NCBI GenBank assembly: GCA_002337145.1
Contig: DDFK01000002.1
Span: forward strand, 186,001 to 250,000
DNA: 64,000 nucleotides
Reading direction: 5' to 3'
Source: Chitinophagaceae bacterium UBA1930
Lineage (GTDB): Bacteria > Bacteroidota > Bacteroidia > Chitinophagales > Chitinophagaceae
The number at the start of each line of letters is the position of its first letter. The stretch's first letter is position 1. Shown here piece by piece: positions 50,672 through 58,533 of the stretch. Made by a program: the position numbers and the translations under genes. The notes beneath the pieces were generated by a model. It was given only the letters and a program-made list of their open reading frames with translations, searched no databases and was not told the DNA's origin.

Positions 50672-51076
50672 ATGAAAAATCTATTCGTTTTATTGTTAAT
50701 GGTTGCCTTAACGGGTTGTGGCAGCAAAAAGCAATACCCGCCTGCAACGGATGCCTTAAATGCCGGCCTGCAATTTATTGACGGCTGTTTAAAAGGCGAT
50801 TTTGACAAAGCTGATTTTTACATGCTGCAGGATGACAGGAACAAACAGCTGTTGACAGAAGCCAAACAGAAATTCAAACAGCTTACCAAGGAACAGAAGA
50901 AACAGTTAATGGAAGCCTCCCTGCAAAACATTACCATAGAAAACCCATCCGTTAACGAAACAATCATACACTACAACAACTCGTTCAACAACGCACCGGG
51001 CAAAGTAAAAGTGGTACAGACAGACAGCAACAAATGGTTGGCGGATTTTAAATATGCATTCAACCCCAACCTATAA
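50672..51076 (+). CDS. Lipoprotein, DUF4878-like
   Basis: 134 residues with a lipoprotein signal (LFVLLLMVALTGCGSKK, lipobox LTGC). The mature domain (NAGLQFIDGCLKGDFDKADFYML... LTKEQKKQLMEASLQNITIENPSV... VKVVQTDSNKWLADFKYAFN, quoted in parts) resembles the DUF4878/SnoaL-like cystatin-type fold. A longer upstream frame crosses the phoH terminator and is rejected; the ATG at 50672 is right in front of the signal. The function is unknown. It lies 47 bp before ppa. Confidence 0.78.
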   Translation: MKNLFVLLLMVALTGCGSKKQYPPATDALNAGLQFIDGCLKGDFDKADFYMLQDDRNKQLLTEAKQKFKQLTKEQKKQLMEASLQNITIENPSVNETIIHYNNSFNNAPGKVKVVQTDSNKWLADFKYAFNPNL

Positions 51077-51123
51077 CAAACGCTATATAAACAAAGTATA
51101 ATTTAAAACAATACAAAGCATAC

Positions 51124-51693
51124 ATGAACACAACAACCGTTTTACACCCGTGGCATGGAGTGCCTCCAGGAGAGCAGGCACCAAGAGTTGTAAATGCAGT
51201 CATCGAAATCCCCCAAGGCAGCCGTTGCAAATATGAAATAGACAAACCAAGTGGCTTATTGAAACTGGACAGGGTTATTTTTTCTTCATTTTATTACCCT
51301 TGTAACTATGGCTTTATTCCGCAAACTTACGGTGGTGATAAAGACCCTTTGGATATTTTGATCATCACTTCCCTTCCGGTAGTTCCGCTTACTTTAATGG
51401 AAGCAAAAGTGGTGGGCGTAATGCAGATGGTGGATGGTGGCGATGCCGATGACAAGATTATTGCCGTAGCCGCAAACGACCCCGGCGTAAACCACTACAA
51501 CAATATTGAAGAGCTGCCCAAACATTTTTTTGACGAGTTGAGGCACTTTTTTGAAGAGTACAAGAAACTGGAAAACAAAACAGTGGTAGTAGAGGAATTT
51601 GGCGACAAATCGACCGCATTGAAAATTATTGAGGAAGCCATTGCCTACTACAAAGACTGTTTCGGTGCCAAAGAGCCATTAAGGTTATCATAA
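51124..51693 (+). CDS. ppa: Inorganic pyrophosphatase, family I
   Basis: A soluble enzyme of 189 residues that hydrolyses PPi to two phosphates. Active-site segments include EIPQGSRCKYEIDKPSG, YPCNYGFIPQTYGGDKDPLDI (the DxDPxD-like loop reads DKDPLD), KVVGVMQMVDGGDADDKII and HFFEEYKKLENK. Length and motifs are normal for bacterial type I PPases. It follows the lipoprotein gene. A GC-rich repeat-like stretch lies downstream. Confidence 0.95.
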   Translation: MNTTTVLHPWHGVPPGEQAPRVVNAVIEIPQGSRCKYEIDKPSGLLKLDRVIFSSFYYPCNYGFIPQTYGGDKDPLDILIITSLPVVPLTLMEAKVVGVMQMVDGGDADDKIIAVAANDPGVNHYNNIEELPKHFFDELRHFFEEYKKLENKTVVVEEFGDKSTALKIIEEAIAYYKDCFGAKEPLRLS

Positions 51694-51699
51694 TAAACC

Positions 51700-51806
51700 T
51701 GGTGCGTAACCCGCCTGTGCGGGCCGGGCTATCCGTTCCTGCTCCGCATGTCGCTTGCGGCATTTGCGTGGCATACACTGCTATCCCTTACGCGGCTGCA
51801 GTACCG
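51700..51806. repeat. GC-rich REP-like intergenic element
   Basis: About 100 bp after ppa is far more GC-rich than its surroundings and holds small inverted repeats (CCCGC-CTGT-GCGGG; CCGCATG / CTTGCGG). Similar GC-rich blocks are dispersed in intergenic regions of other Bacteroidota, as I recall. Whether it recurs in this genome cannot be tested in one window. Confidence 0.4.
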
Positions 51807-51833
51807 AACATATTACCCAGATTGCTTTTGTAA

Positions 51834-52280
51834 ATGAAAAAAACAACCAGACCAATGACAACAACTACAATCATCATCCTGATTATTATTGGGATAGCGG
51901 CAGGCATGCTCAGTGGGTTAATTGGCGTTGGTGGCGGCATCATCATTGTGCCAGCATTGGTGTACTTCCTGTCTTTTTCACAACAAAAAGCACAAGGCAC
52001 ATCGTTGGGCATATTGTTGCTGCCGGTTGGCATACTGGCTGTGCTGCAATACTATAAACAGGGGCAGGTAGATGTTAGGGTAGGGCTCATCGTTTCCCTC
52101 GCATTCATCATTGGTGGGTTCTTTGGTAGCAAGATAGCCCTTATGCTGCCCGAAACCACCTTAAAGAAGATTTTTGCGGTGGTGCTCATCATCATAGCCA
52201 TCAAGATGCTCTTTATCGACAAGCAGGAAAAAGCGTCAACCAAAACAACTGCATCCACTTCCGAAAAATTGGATCATTGA
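51834..52280 (+). CDS. Half-size TauE/SafE-like membrane protein
   Basis: 148 residues. Four TM helices with the family motif GMLSGLIGVGGGIIIVPALVY near the N-terminus, then GTSLGILLLPVGILAVLQYY and IGGFFGSKIAL, LKKIFAVVLIIIAIKMLF. TauE/SafE sulfite/anion exporters usually have eight helices and about 250 residues, built from two such halves. This protein has one half and would need to dimerise. A start at MTTTTIII (7 codons later) is also possible. The C-terminal tail is Lys/Thr/Ser-rich. Confidence 0.82.
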   Translation: MKKTTRPMTTTTIIILIIIGIAAGMLSGLIGVGGGIIIVPALVYFLSFSQQKAQGTSLGILLLPVGILAVLQYYKQGQVDVRVGLIVSLAFIIGGFFGSKIALMLPETTLKKIFAVVLIIIAIKMLFIDKQEKASTKTTASTSEKLDH

Positions 52281-52305
52281 TATTGGAACAAATAGTTTGC
52301 AACCC

Positions 52306-52313
52306 TATCTTTG
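52306..52313 (+). promoter_or_regulatory. Promoter of the 53-residue membrane protein (TATCTTTG)
   Basis: TATCTTTG fits TAnnTTTG, 15 bp before the ATG, with a TTG 19 bp upstream (52284-52286). Confidence 0.6.
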
Positions 52314-52328
52314 CCAAAATTGTTAAAC

Positions 52329-52490
52329 ATGGAAACAGCAAAAAAATCAAGAGGTAAATACTGGCTTTTTTTTATTATTTGGCTTGCAATCATGGTAACC
52401 ATGTTAATAATACCTGATTATAGGCAATACTTCTGGTTGGCCTTGCCTGGTGTGGTTACGTATTTTGCTTATGGGTTAGACCTTGTTTAA
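52329..52490 (+). CDS. Small two-TM membrane protein (53 residues)
   Basis: METAKKSRGKYWLFFIIWLA begins a 53-residue protein with two hydrophobic helices (about 11-27 and 33-50) separated by PDYRQYFW. A complete -33/-7 promoter lies directly upstream and a terminator 25 bp downstream, so it looks like a real, separately transcribed gene. Small hydrophobic proteins of this kind are often missed. No family was recognised; it could be a membrane regulator or stress protein. Confidence 0.65.
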   Translation: METAKKSRGKYWLFFIIWLAIMVTMLIIPDYRQYFWLALPGVVTYFAYGLDLV

Positions 52491-52514
52491 ACCATTCCTA
52501 ATTACTTATATAAC

Positions 52515-52546
52515 AACAAACCCTGCCATTGGCAGGGTTTTGTTTT
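52515..52546. terminator. Terminator between the small membrane protein and the NlpC gene
   Basis: Stem AACCCTGCC / GGCAGGGTT with an ATT loop, followed by TTGTTTTTTATTTG. It sits between convergent genes and may act for both. Confidence 0.8.
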
Positions 52547-53311
52547 TTATTTGTAGCGTTTTATCAACCGCAGTTTATGTGTCCTTTCGCCAGTATCGGT
52601 ATTGATGATACCGGCGTTGTCAATTTTATCAATACGTACTTTGCCAGCTGAATGAATGATGTTTTCATTATTCAGCAAAATGCCTACATGGGTTATCCTT
52701 CCATCCTCATTGTCAAAAAAAGCAAGGTCGCCACTTTGGGCCTCCTGTAAAAAGCCCACCACTTCGCCCACTTCTGCCTGCTGGTAAGCATCTCTTGGCA
52801 GCTTAATATCCATCATCTTAAACACTTGCTGTGCAAAGCCGCTGCAATCAATACCGTAAATGGATTTGCCGCCCCATAAATAAGCCGTGTTCAAATAAGG
52901 GTGCATAATCTCGTACATATCCACTTCGTCGCTGCTATCGCTAAACCCAAAAGGTTGCTGGCTAAAAGTAACAGTGTAAGACCCTATCTGTAAAACACCA
53001 TCCACAAAGCAGCCAATAAAGCAACCGGGCGGCAGCATCATGGGCTTTCCATTTATCTCCACAACGCTTATCGGCTCGGCCGTCAACAGCTTGTGGTTGT
53101 TGTTGTAAAAATGTTCATCTACTTCCACCAACTGGCTGCGTTGGCACCAACCTTCATAATCATCATATAGGCATTTTATCCTGATAAAATCCTTTGCTTC
53201 TTCCAACACGGCAACACACTCGCCAAACAATAGCTGGCTGGTCATTTCGCTACGGTGTGCAGCTTCTTTTCTTACTGGTGCAACAGGTACTATGGATGCA
53301 GCAAAATTCAT
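52547..53311 (-). CDS. NlpC/P60 cysteine peptidase with SH3-like domains
   Basis: 254 residues: two SH3-like segments (about 8-120) and a C-terminal NlpC/P60 domain. The catalytic Cys is in YGIDCSGFAQQVF, the His in GRITHVGILL, and the third polar residue in IIHSAG. These enzymes cleave cell-wall peptides (gamma-D-Glu-diamino acid bonds). There is no obvious signal peptide, which is usual for the YkfC-like cytosolic type that recycles muropeptides. It is divergent from the sigma factor gene. Confidence 0.9.
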   Translation of the reverse strand: MNFAASIVPVAPVRKEAAHRSEMTSQLLFGECVAVLEEAKDFIRIKCLYDDYEGWCQRSQLVEVDEHFYNNNHKLLTAEPISVVEINGKPMMLPPGCFIGCFVDGVLQIGSYTVTFSQQPFGFSDSSDEVDMYEIMHPYLNTAYLWGGKSIYGIDCSGFAQQVFKMMDIKLPRDAYQQAEVGEVVGFLQEAQSGDLAFFDNEDGRITHVGILLNNENIIHSAGKVRIDKIDNAGIINTDTGERTHKLRLIKRYK

Positions 53312-53399
53312 TGCGTATTATTTTGGCAACAAGATATGGAATTGGTTCAAAACAGCATCATTAGAAAACTGTTACCACAAAAACACTTACTTTGAAGCA

Positions 53400-53963
53400 G
53401 TGAACAAAGACAGGTATGCACATATAACCGACAATGAATTGCTGCAGCATTTTTATAATGATGGCAGCAATGAATGGCTGGGCATTTTGCTGCAACGCTA
53501 TACACTTTTGCTGCTGGGTACTTGTATGAAATACTTAAAGAATGAAGAAGAGGCCAAAGACAGTGTGCAGCAGATTTTTTTAAAGGCCATTACCGAACTG
53601 CACAAATACAAGGTAGAATATTTTAAGAGCTGGATTTACATGGTGGCTCGCAACTATTGCTTAATGAAGCTGCGTGACAAAAATATTGTCGTAGCCATTG
53701 ATGAAAAGCAACCGTTGCAGGCAGATGAGGAAAGCCTTTTGCTTGCCACTGATAAAGACAAAACATTGAACCTATTGGAAGCATCCATGAACCAACTAAG
53801 CGAAGAGCAGAAAACCTGTGTAACTTTGTTTTACCTGCAAAAGAAAAGCTACCAGCATATTGCAGATATAACAGGCTTTACCTTGATGCAGGTAAAGAGC
53901 CATATACAGAACGGCAAACGCAACCTGAAACTATTGGTGGAGAAAAAAATGAACAGCCATTAA
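53400..53963 (+). CDS. Sigma-70 family RNA polymerase sigma factor (ECF-like)
   Basis: About 187 residues from the GTG at 53400 (an ATG at 53292 would overlap the divergent peptidase start by 20 bp). Region 2 is CMKYLKNEEEAKDSVQQIFLKAIT and FKSWIYMVARNYCLMKLRDK, quoted in parts. Region 4 is LSEEQKTCVTLFYLQKKSYQHIADITGFTLMQVKSHIQNGKRNL, quoted as QHIADITGFTLMQVKSH. It overlaps the next gene by one base (TAATG), so that membrane protein is probably its anti-sigma or regulator. The promoter class is unknown. Confidence 0.88.
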   Translation: MNKDRYAHITDNELLQHFYNDGSNEWLGILLQRYTLLLLGTCMKYLKNEEEAKDSVQQIFLKAITELHKYKVEYFKSWIYMVARNYCLMKLRDKNIVVAIDEKQPLQADEESLLLATDKDKTLNLLEASMNQLSEEQKTCVTLFYLQKKSYQHIADITGFTLMQVKSHIQNGKRNLKLLVEKKMNSH

Positions 53964-54349
53964 TGTCGGATATTAAAAACATATTGCAAGAAGATGATGC
54001 GTTGACCGACGCCCACCTGATGCAGTACCTGCAAGGTACCCTGTGTGAGGAAGACCTGCATGCCATTGAAAAAAAGATGGCCGATTCTGATTTTATGAAC
54101 GATGCTGTGGAGGGCCTGCAAAATTTCAAGAGCAACAAGAATATTGAACAATATGTGGAGCAGTTGAACCAGCAACTGCAGAAACAGACATCCACCAAAA
54201 AGAAACGCAAAGAAAAACGTAAACTGAAACAACAGGATTGGATTGCCCTAACGGTGGTGATTGTATTGCTGCTTTGTATGCTGGGTTATATGGTAGTGAG
54301 CCAGTTTCAGAAAAACAGGAAAGTTGATACCATACAACAAACCAAATAA
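53963..54349 (+). CDS. Single-TM protein coupled to the sigma factor (putative anti-sigma)
   Basis: 128 residues. The N-terminal half is acidic and helical (DALTDAHLMQYLQGTLCEED resembles the start of zinc-finger-less anti-sigma proteins), followed by a Lys-rich stretch and one TM (WIALTVVIVLLLCMLGYMVV). Its start codon overlaps the sigma factor stop, so translation is coupled. Location and shape suggest a membrane-bound anti-sigma factor, but no ZAS-type His/Cys motif is present, so this is inference. Confidence 0.75.
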   Translation: MSDIKNILQEDDALTDAHLMQYLQGTLCEEDLHAIEKKMADSDFMNDAVEGLQNFKSNKNIEQYVEQLNQQLQKQTSTKKKRKEKRKLKQQDWIALTVVIVLLLCMLGYMVVSQFQKNRKVDTIQQTK

Positions 54350-54387
54350 CCGTCCTGGAATTTGGAATGTTATCTTTTGTTATTTAC

Positions 54388-56298
54388 TTACATCGGAACA
54401 TGAATGGCCACCAATGTGCCTTTGTTTAAAGAAGAATCCCACTCAACCGTTCCTTTTAAATAATTGATGCGGGTCCTGATATTCTTCAGGCCTATGCCTT
54501 CTGTATTCTCTTCATGTATGTCAAAGCCCTTCCCATTGTCTTCGATGGTGCAGCTAATGCCATCGGCATCTTTAATCAAAGAAATATCCAGGCAGTTGGC
54601 ATTGGCATGTTTAATTACATTGTTTACTGTTTCTTGTATTACCCTGTACAATACCGTTTCAATGGCATTGCCCAGCCTGTCTTGTAAGCCTTCGGTATAA
54701 AGGGTTACCTGCAATTTGTTGTGGTCAATTTTGTCAATAAATTCTTTTACGGCAAACGATAGCCCACTTTTCAACAATGCATTGGGCATCATGTTATGGC
54801 TTACGCTCCTTACTTCTTTGCAGCTTTCATCCACCAGCAAAATGGTTTTGTTCAACAGTAACCTATCGCTTGTATTGGTCAGTGTAATTTTTGCTGCCAA
54901 ACTGGAGAGGTTCATTTTTACGGCACTCATCATTTGTCCAACACCATCATGCAAATCGCCGGCAATGCGTTTGCGTTCCTTTTCTTCTGCTTCCAGCACC
55001 GATTGGGCCGAAATGTCTTGCTGCTTCATAATTTCTGCCTGTAGCTTTGCTTCCTGCTTTAATTGCCTGCGGCGGTACAATAAGTACATCAGCAAAACAG
55101 TCATGACAAAGGCAACAGAAATACCCAGCATAATATAGCGTTGCTTGCTTATCTGTTCTTTTTGAAACAATAGTTCCTTCTCACGTTTGTCTGTTTCATA
55201 TAGGGTCTGCAGCTCCACAATTTTCTTTTCCCTTGTTTCATTAACAAGGCTGTCCTTTACCACAATCATCTTGTTCAAGTACTCCAAGGCTTTTTTATCA
55301 TTGCCTTTTGCCTTGTAGGCATCGCTCAGTAACATCAACGAGTTCTGCTTGCCCAATTTATAACCTGCAGCATCAGCCAATAGTATCGACGAATCCAGAA
55401 AGCTGATTGCTGCATCGGGTTTCTGCTGCATCAGCAACAGGTTGCCAAGGTTCAAATAAGTATCGCTTAATAAACGTTTGTTGTTGAACTTCGTATCCAA
55501 CGGTATACATTTCTTGAACAGCTCGGTTGCCTTGTTATAATCACCGGCGTACATATAGCAGTTGGCCATATTGTCGTAAAACATGCTCAGGTTCGATTCT
55601 ATGTGGTTCTTCATGGCCACATCCAGCCCCAGGCTATCTACATGCAAGGCTTCCTTCAACTTATTATTCATGCCATATGTATTTGCCAAAGCATGGTAAG
55701 CAGCCGATAGATTCAATGCGTTATTGTCTGCACCCTTTATGGCTTCCAGCCCAAGCTGTATGTATTTTTCTGCCTCATTCAATTTGTTCTGGCTCTGGTA
55801 CACATAACCAATGCCTACCAAGGCACCCCCATAATCTACCATGTTTTTGCGTTTCAGGAACAGGTCGGCACTACGCATATAATTCATGATGGCCTCATCT
55901 GGCTTGCCCATATGCCAGGTTGAAGCAGCTATGACACCATAGCTTTCGGCCCTTAATGCCTCGTCGGTTGCATTGGGGTTGGCCAATACATTGGTAGCAA
56001 GAATAAAGGCAGAATCGTACTGACCATTGATGGAGTGTATGGCTGCCAGTTTATTGGTAACCGTTAGTGAGCCGTACACGTATTTTTCTTTTGTGGAAAG
56101 TTGCAATGCTTCGTTGGCAAAACGTTTGGCACTGTCAATGTTTTTGGTGCGTAAACCCTTGCTTAAATGCACCAATGTGTTTATCCTTTCCTTGCTCTGT
56201 TTGCCAGGGAGCTGGGAAAGCAGGCTGTCGATGTTGCTGTCTTGCGAAAAGCAATTGCAATAAATAAACAGGCAGTATAAGAGGGTGGCTATACGCAT
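54388..56298 (-). CDS. TPR sensor histidine kinase (HisKA_3 type)
   Basis: 636 residues. A signal or N-terminal helix (ATLLYCLFIYCNCFSQ), about eight TPR-like repeats (about 40-360), a coiled segment, one TM (YIMLGISVAFVMTVLLMYLLY) and a HisKA_3 domain with phospho-His in RIAGDLHDGVGQMM. The HATPase domain has IQETVNNVIKHANA (N box), EDNGKGFD (G1) and GIGLKNIRTRI (G2). It senses an unknown signal through TPRs and should pass phosphate to a LuxR-type regulator; none is adjacent, so it is an orphan here. Confidence 0.92.
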   Translation of the reverse strand: MRIATLLYCLFIYCNCFSQDSNIDSLLSQLPGKQSKERINTLVHLSKGLRTKNIDSAKRFANEALQLSTKEKYVYGSLTVTNKLAAIHSINGQYDSAFILATNVLANPNATDEALRAESYGVIAASTWHMGKPDEAIMNYMRSADLFLKRKNMVDYGGALVGIGYVYQSQNKLNEAEKYIQLGLEAIKGADNNALNLSAAYHALANTYGMNNKLKEALHVDSLGLDVAMKNHIESNLSMFYDNMANCYMYAGDYNKATELFKKCIPLDTKFNNKRLLSDTYLNLGNLLLMQQKPDAAISFLDSSILLADAAGYKLGKQNSLMLLSDAYKAKGNDKKALEYLNKMIVVKDSLVNETREKKIVELQTLYETDKREKELLFQKEQISKQRYIMLGISVAFVMTVLLMYLLYRRRQLKQEAKLQAEIMKQQDISAQSVLEAEEKERKRIAGDLHDGVGQMMSAVKMNLSSLAAKITLTNTSDRLLLNKTILLVDESCKEVRSVSHNMMPNALLKSGLSFAVKEFIDKIDHNKLQVTLYTEGLQDRLGNAIETVLYRVIQETVNNVIKHANANCLDISLIKDADGISCTIEDNGKGFDIHEENTEGIGLKNIRTRINYLKGTVEWDSSLNKGTLVAIHVPM

Positions 56299-56364
56299 AC
56301 TGAAATAGGTATGCTAAAATATCTGCCATATAGCGTGGGACAATACCGTGTATTGGGTAATTAG

Positions 56365-56421
56365 GGTGAATGGTTGATGTGCAAGAACATAAATTCAAGG
56401 AAATAAAATCCCAAATTCCAT
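56365..56421. repeat. Direct repeat copy 1
   Basis: The core reads GCAAGAACATAAATTCAAGG then AAATAAAATCCCAAATTCCA. It differs from copy 2 at only a few positions, and copies start 109 bp apart. Confidence 0.8.
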
Positions 56422-56473
56422 TCTGTGCATAGTAGATTAATAACTAGGAAGGAGGAAACCATCAATCAGTTAA

Positions 56474-56528
56474 GGTGAATAGTTTATGCAAGAACATAAA
56501 TTCCAGGAAATAAAATCCCAAATTCCAT
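56474..56528. repeat. Direct repeat copy 2
   Basis: The core reads GCAAGAACATAAATTCCAGG then AAATAAAATCCCAAATTCCA. It ends 8 bp downstream of the stop codon of the minus-strand cupin gene. Confidence 0.8.
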
Positions 56529-56535
56529 CTTCTCC

Positions 56536-57039
56536 TTATTGCCTGCACAAGCTTCTGATAAGGGCTTCGTGTTGCGGATAGGTTGCAACCAATGCATCTG
56601 CTTTGGCCAGTTCAAAATCTGCAAAATCAAAACCGGGAGCCACGGTACAGCCCACAAAAGAAAAAGTGGCGCCTGCAATTGGCCTGCTTGCAAACCAGCA
56701 GTTGGCTGGCACGGTATATTGAAAGGTTTCGTTATGGCCAATGTTGCCGCCCAGTTGTACCACTTCCAAAACCCCATTGGGCATAATGACCAATACCTCT
56801 AATGTTTGCCCTGCATAAAAATGCCAGCACTCATCACTCTTTATTTTATGGAAGGCAGAGAAATTGCCCTGCTCCAATAAAAAATAAATGGCAGTGGCAA
56901 AACTCCTGTCGCCCGTAAATGCTGCGGGCAGGGCAGCATGTGGTATAAGCCCGGAAGAGCGGTAGGTTTCTTTGTAGTAACCACCTTCAGGGTGGGGCTG
57001 CATATGGTATTGATTAACCAGTTGTTGTACGGTAAGCAT
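56536..57039 (-). CDS. DUF985 cupin-like protein
   Basis: 167 residues from the ATG at 57039 (a longer frame from 57081 is possible). The pattern LVNQYHMQPHPEGGYYKETYRS, SFATAIYFLLEQGNFSAFHKIKSDECWHFYAG and VPANCWFASRP... TVAPGFDFADFELA, quoted in parts, is the Cupin_5/DUF985 family: a double-stranded beta helix with conserved HPEGG and WHFY-G motifs. Members are uncharacterised, some proposed to be sugar-binding or epimerase-like. It is alone in its transcript. Confidence 0.88.
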   Translation of the reverse strand: MLTVQQLVNQYHMQPHPEGGYYKETYRSSGLIPHAALPAAFTGDRSFATAIYFLLEQGNFSAFHKIKSDECWHFYAGQTLEVLVIMPNGVLEVVQLGGNIGHNETFQYTVPANCWFASRPIAGATFSFVGCTVAPGFDFADFELAKADALVATYPQHEALIRSLCRQ

Positions 57040-57107
57040 GCGATAAAAATAAGTATTGTAATGCACACTTGATACCTGCATGCCCGTTGCCCGGCTTTGT
57101 ACCGTAC

Positions 57108-57138
57108 GTTGATGGGTGCGTCCCGATAGCTATCGGGA
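57108..57138. repeat. Palindromic REP-like element
   Basis: TCCCGATAGCTATCGGGA is a perfect 18-bp palindrome (57121-57138), preceded by GTTGATGGGTGCG, a 13-mer also present at 48224-48236. Palindromes of this form are, from memory, widely iterated in Bacteroidota genomes. Confidence 0.55.
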
Positions 57139-57233
57139 CCAGTAAAGCACGGCCATCCCTACAGCAGCCAGTCATAAAAATATTTTTCCTTTCCTACAAT
57201 ATACTTTCCCCTTGTCCGTCAACCTGTATTAAG

Positions 57234-57806
57234 ATGGAGAGAGTAGCTACCTTAGCCGTGCCGATGGCCAATAAGGAAAGAAATATTACGGGGATCATTA
57301 ACGATTACAGCAAGCGGTTGCTTGGTTTTATTCGTAAGCGTGTGGGCAATGAAGCCGATGCCGAAGACATTCTGCAGGATGTGTTTTACCAATTGGTGGG
57401 CAATAACCAGCCTATTGAGCAGCTGACTGGCTGGCTATTTACTGTGGCCCGTAACAAAATCATAGACAGGAAGCGGAAGCATAAACCAGAGCTGCTGGAA
57501 GATATCTACAGCGGTGATGATGACAACCTTTTATCGTGGACGGAACTGTTTTATGCAAAGGACGATAACCCCGAAACGGAATACCTACGCAGTATGTTTT
57601 GGGAAACGCTGAACAACTCGTTGGATGAACTTCCGGAAGAACAGCGAAAGGTATTTGTATTGAATGAGCTGGACGGCATTTCGTTTAAGGACATTGCGGC
57701 ACAAACAGGCGAATCCATCAATACTTTATTGTCGCGTAAAAGATATGCCGTACTGCATTTGAGGCAAAGGCTGCAAACCTTGCGTGATGAATTGTTGAGT
57801 TATTAA
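57234..57806 (+). CDS. ECF sigma-70 family RNA polymerase sigma factor
   Basis: 190 residues from the ATG at 57234 (MERVATLAVPMANKERN). Region 2: RLLGFIRKRVGNEADAEDIL-QDVFYQLV and GWLFTVARNKIIDRKRK. Region 4: LPEEQRKVFVLNELDGISFK and DIAAQTGESINTLLSRKRYAVLHLR (shown in parts). It is the second sigma factor in 4 kb and unrelated in detail to the one at 53.4 kb. A longer upstream frame covers a palindromic repeat and is rejected. A small membrane protein gene follows 67 bp later. Confidence 0.9.
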   Translation: MERVATLAVPMANKERNITGIINDYSKRLLGFIRKRVGNEADAEDILQDVFYQLVGNNQPIEQLTGWLFTVARNKIIDRKRKHKPELLEDIYSGDDDNLLSWTELFYAKDDNPETEYLRSMFWETLNNSLDELPEEQRKVFVLNELDGISFKDIAAQTGESINTLLSRKRYAVLHLRQRLQTLRDELLSY

Positions 57807-57873
57807 AAAATATTGCATACAAGTGTTGGGTGATATAGCAGATAAGCTGTTAAACGCACCCGATAAAAAATAA

Positions 57874-58245
57874 ATGATTATGAGCAACAGAAGTTTTTGG
57901 GCCAAAAAAATAACAGGTTTTATTGTTTGTGGCCTTGCATTGGCAGCCCTGCTTGGCTGGGTAGTGATGAGTTTGTGGAACTGTGTTTTGGTAGTGGTGC
58001 TTGGCGTAAAAATCATTACGTTTTGGCAGGCACTGGGCATATTGCTGCTAAGCAAAATATTGTTTGGCGGTTTTAAGAAAGGCTGGGGCAACAGGCATGG
58101 CGGTGGCAGGTGGAGTGCCGAAATGAAAGAGAAGTGGCAGAACATGACACCGGATGAAAAAGAAAAATTCAAGCAGGACTGGCGTAACAAGTGCAGGAGC
58201 TGGAAATCGGCCTGTAATGATGAGCCAACCGCTGGTGCCGAATAA
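57874..58245 (+). CDS. Two-TM membrane protein downstream of the sigma factor
   Basis: 123 residues: TM1 (IVCGLALAALLGWVVMSLW), TM2 (ALGILLLSKILFGGF) and a basic, Gly-rich cytoplasmic tail with NRHGGGRWSAEMKEKWQNMTP then DEKEKFKQDWRNKC (split). The WNCVL segment between helices and the tail pattern are common to a Bacteroidota family encoded next to ECF sigma factors. It may regulate the sigma factor, but there is no direct evidence. The start could be the second Met (MSNRSFW). Confidence 0.75.
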   Translation: MIMSNRSFWAKKITGFIVCGLALAALLGWVVMSLWNCVLVVVLGVKIITFWQALGILLLSKILFGGFKKGWGNRHGGGRWSAEMKEKWQNMTPDEKEKFKQDWRNKCRSWKSACNDEPTAGAE

Positions 58246-58280
58246 GGCAATATTTATTTGAAACTAAAATTCCATTACTT

Positions 58281-58496
58281 ATGGGTGTACTTGTCTTTAA
58301 AACAAATATCGTAAACACGAAGCATGTTAAACTGGTGTCGCCGCACATCAAAAGTATTGAAGGCGTACAGAACTGGAATGTAGATTTGCATGATGTAGAC
58401 AAAGTGCTGCGTGTGGTGGCAGATGACCTGAGCCCGCATTATGTGGAAGCAGTGGTGCAGCGAGCCGGTTATTTTTGCACTGAGCTACAGGGCTAG
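58281..58496 (+). CDS. HMA-fold small protein lacking the CxxC site
   Basis: 71 residues (MGVLVFKTNIVNTKHVKLVS...). The strand-helix-strand order (VLVFKTNI; HVKLVSPHIKSIEGV; WNVDLHDVDKVLRVVAD; VEAVVQRAGYF) matches heavy-metal-associated folds, but the metal-binding CxxC is replaced by NTKH. It therefore probably does not bind copper in the usual way and may be a protein-interaction module. It is 35 bp after the sigma-linked membrane protein. Confidence 0.7.
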   Translation: MGVLVFKTNIVNTKHVKLVSPHIKSIEGVQNWNVDLHDVDKVLRVVADDLSPHYVEAVVQRAGYFCTELQG

Positions 58497-58521
58497 CAAT
58501 TTGTTTTAGTGAACCCCCATT

Positions 58522-58529
58522 TATATTTG
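58522..58529 (+). promoter_or_regulatory. Promoter of the glycosyltransferase gene (TATATTTG)
   Basis: TATATTTG fits TAnnTTTG 4 bp before the ATG, with a TTG 18 bp upstream (58501-58503). Confidence 0.6.
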
Positions 58530-58533
58530 GACC

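Larger units (their letters stand above)
56299..56535. other. Gap with a short direct repeat
   Basis: 237 bp between two minus-strand genes. It holds two imperfect copies of a roughly 55-bp unit (56365-56421 and 56474-56528) but no credible gene. The first copy is within the likely promoter region of the kinase. Confidence 0.5.

Noticed and set aside
53292..53400. ATG at 53292 as start of the sigma factor
   Set aside because: It would overlap the start of the divergent NlpC/P60 gene and adds residues without sigma-factor character; the GTG at 53400 follows a -7-like box.
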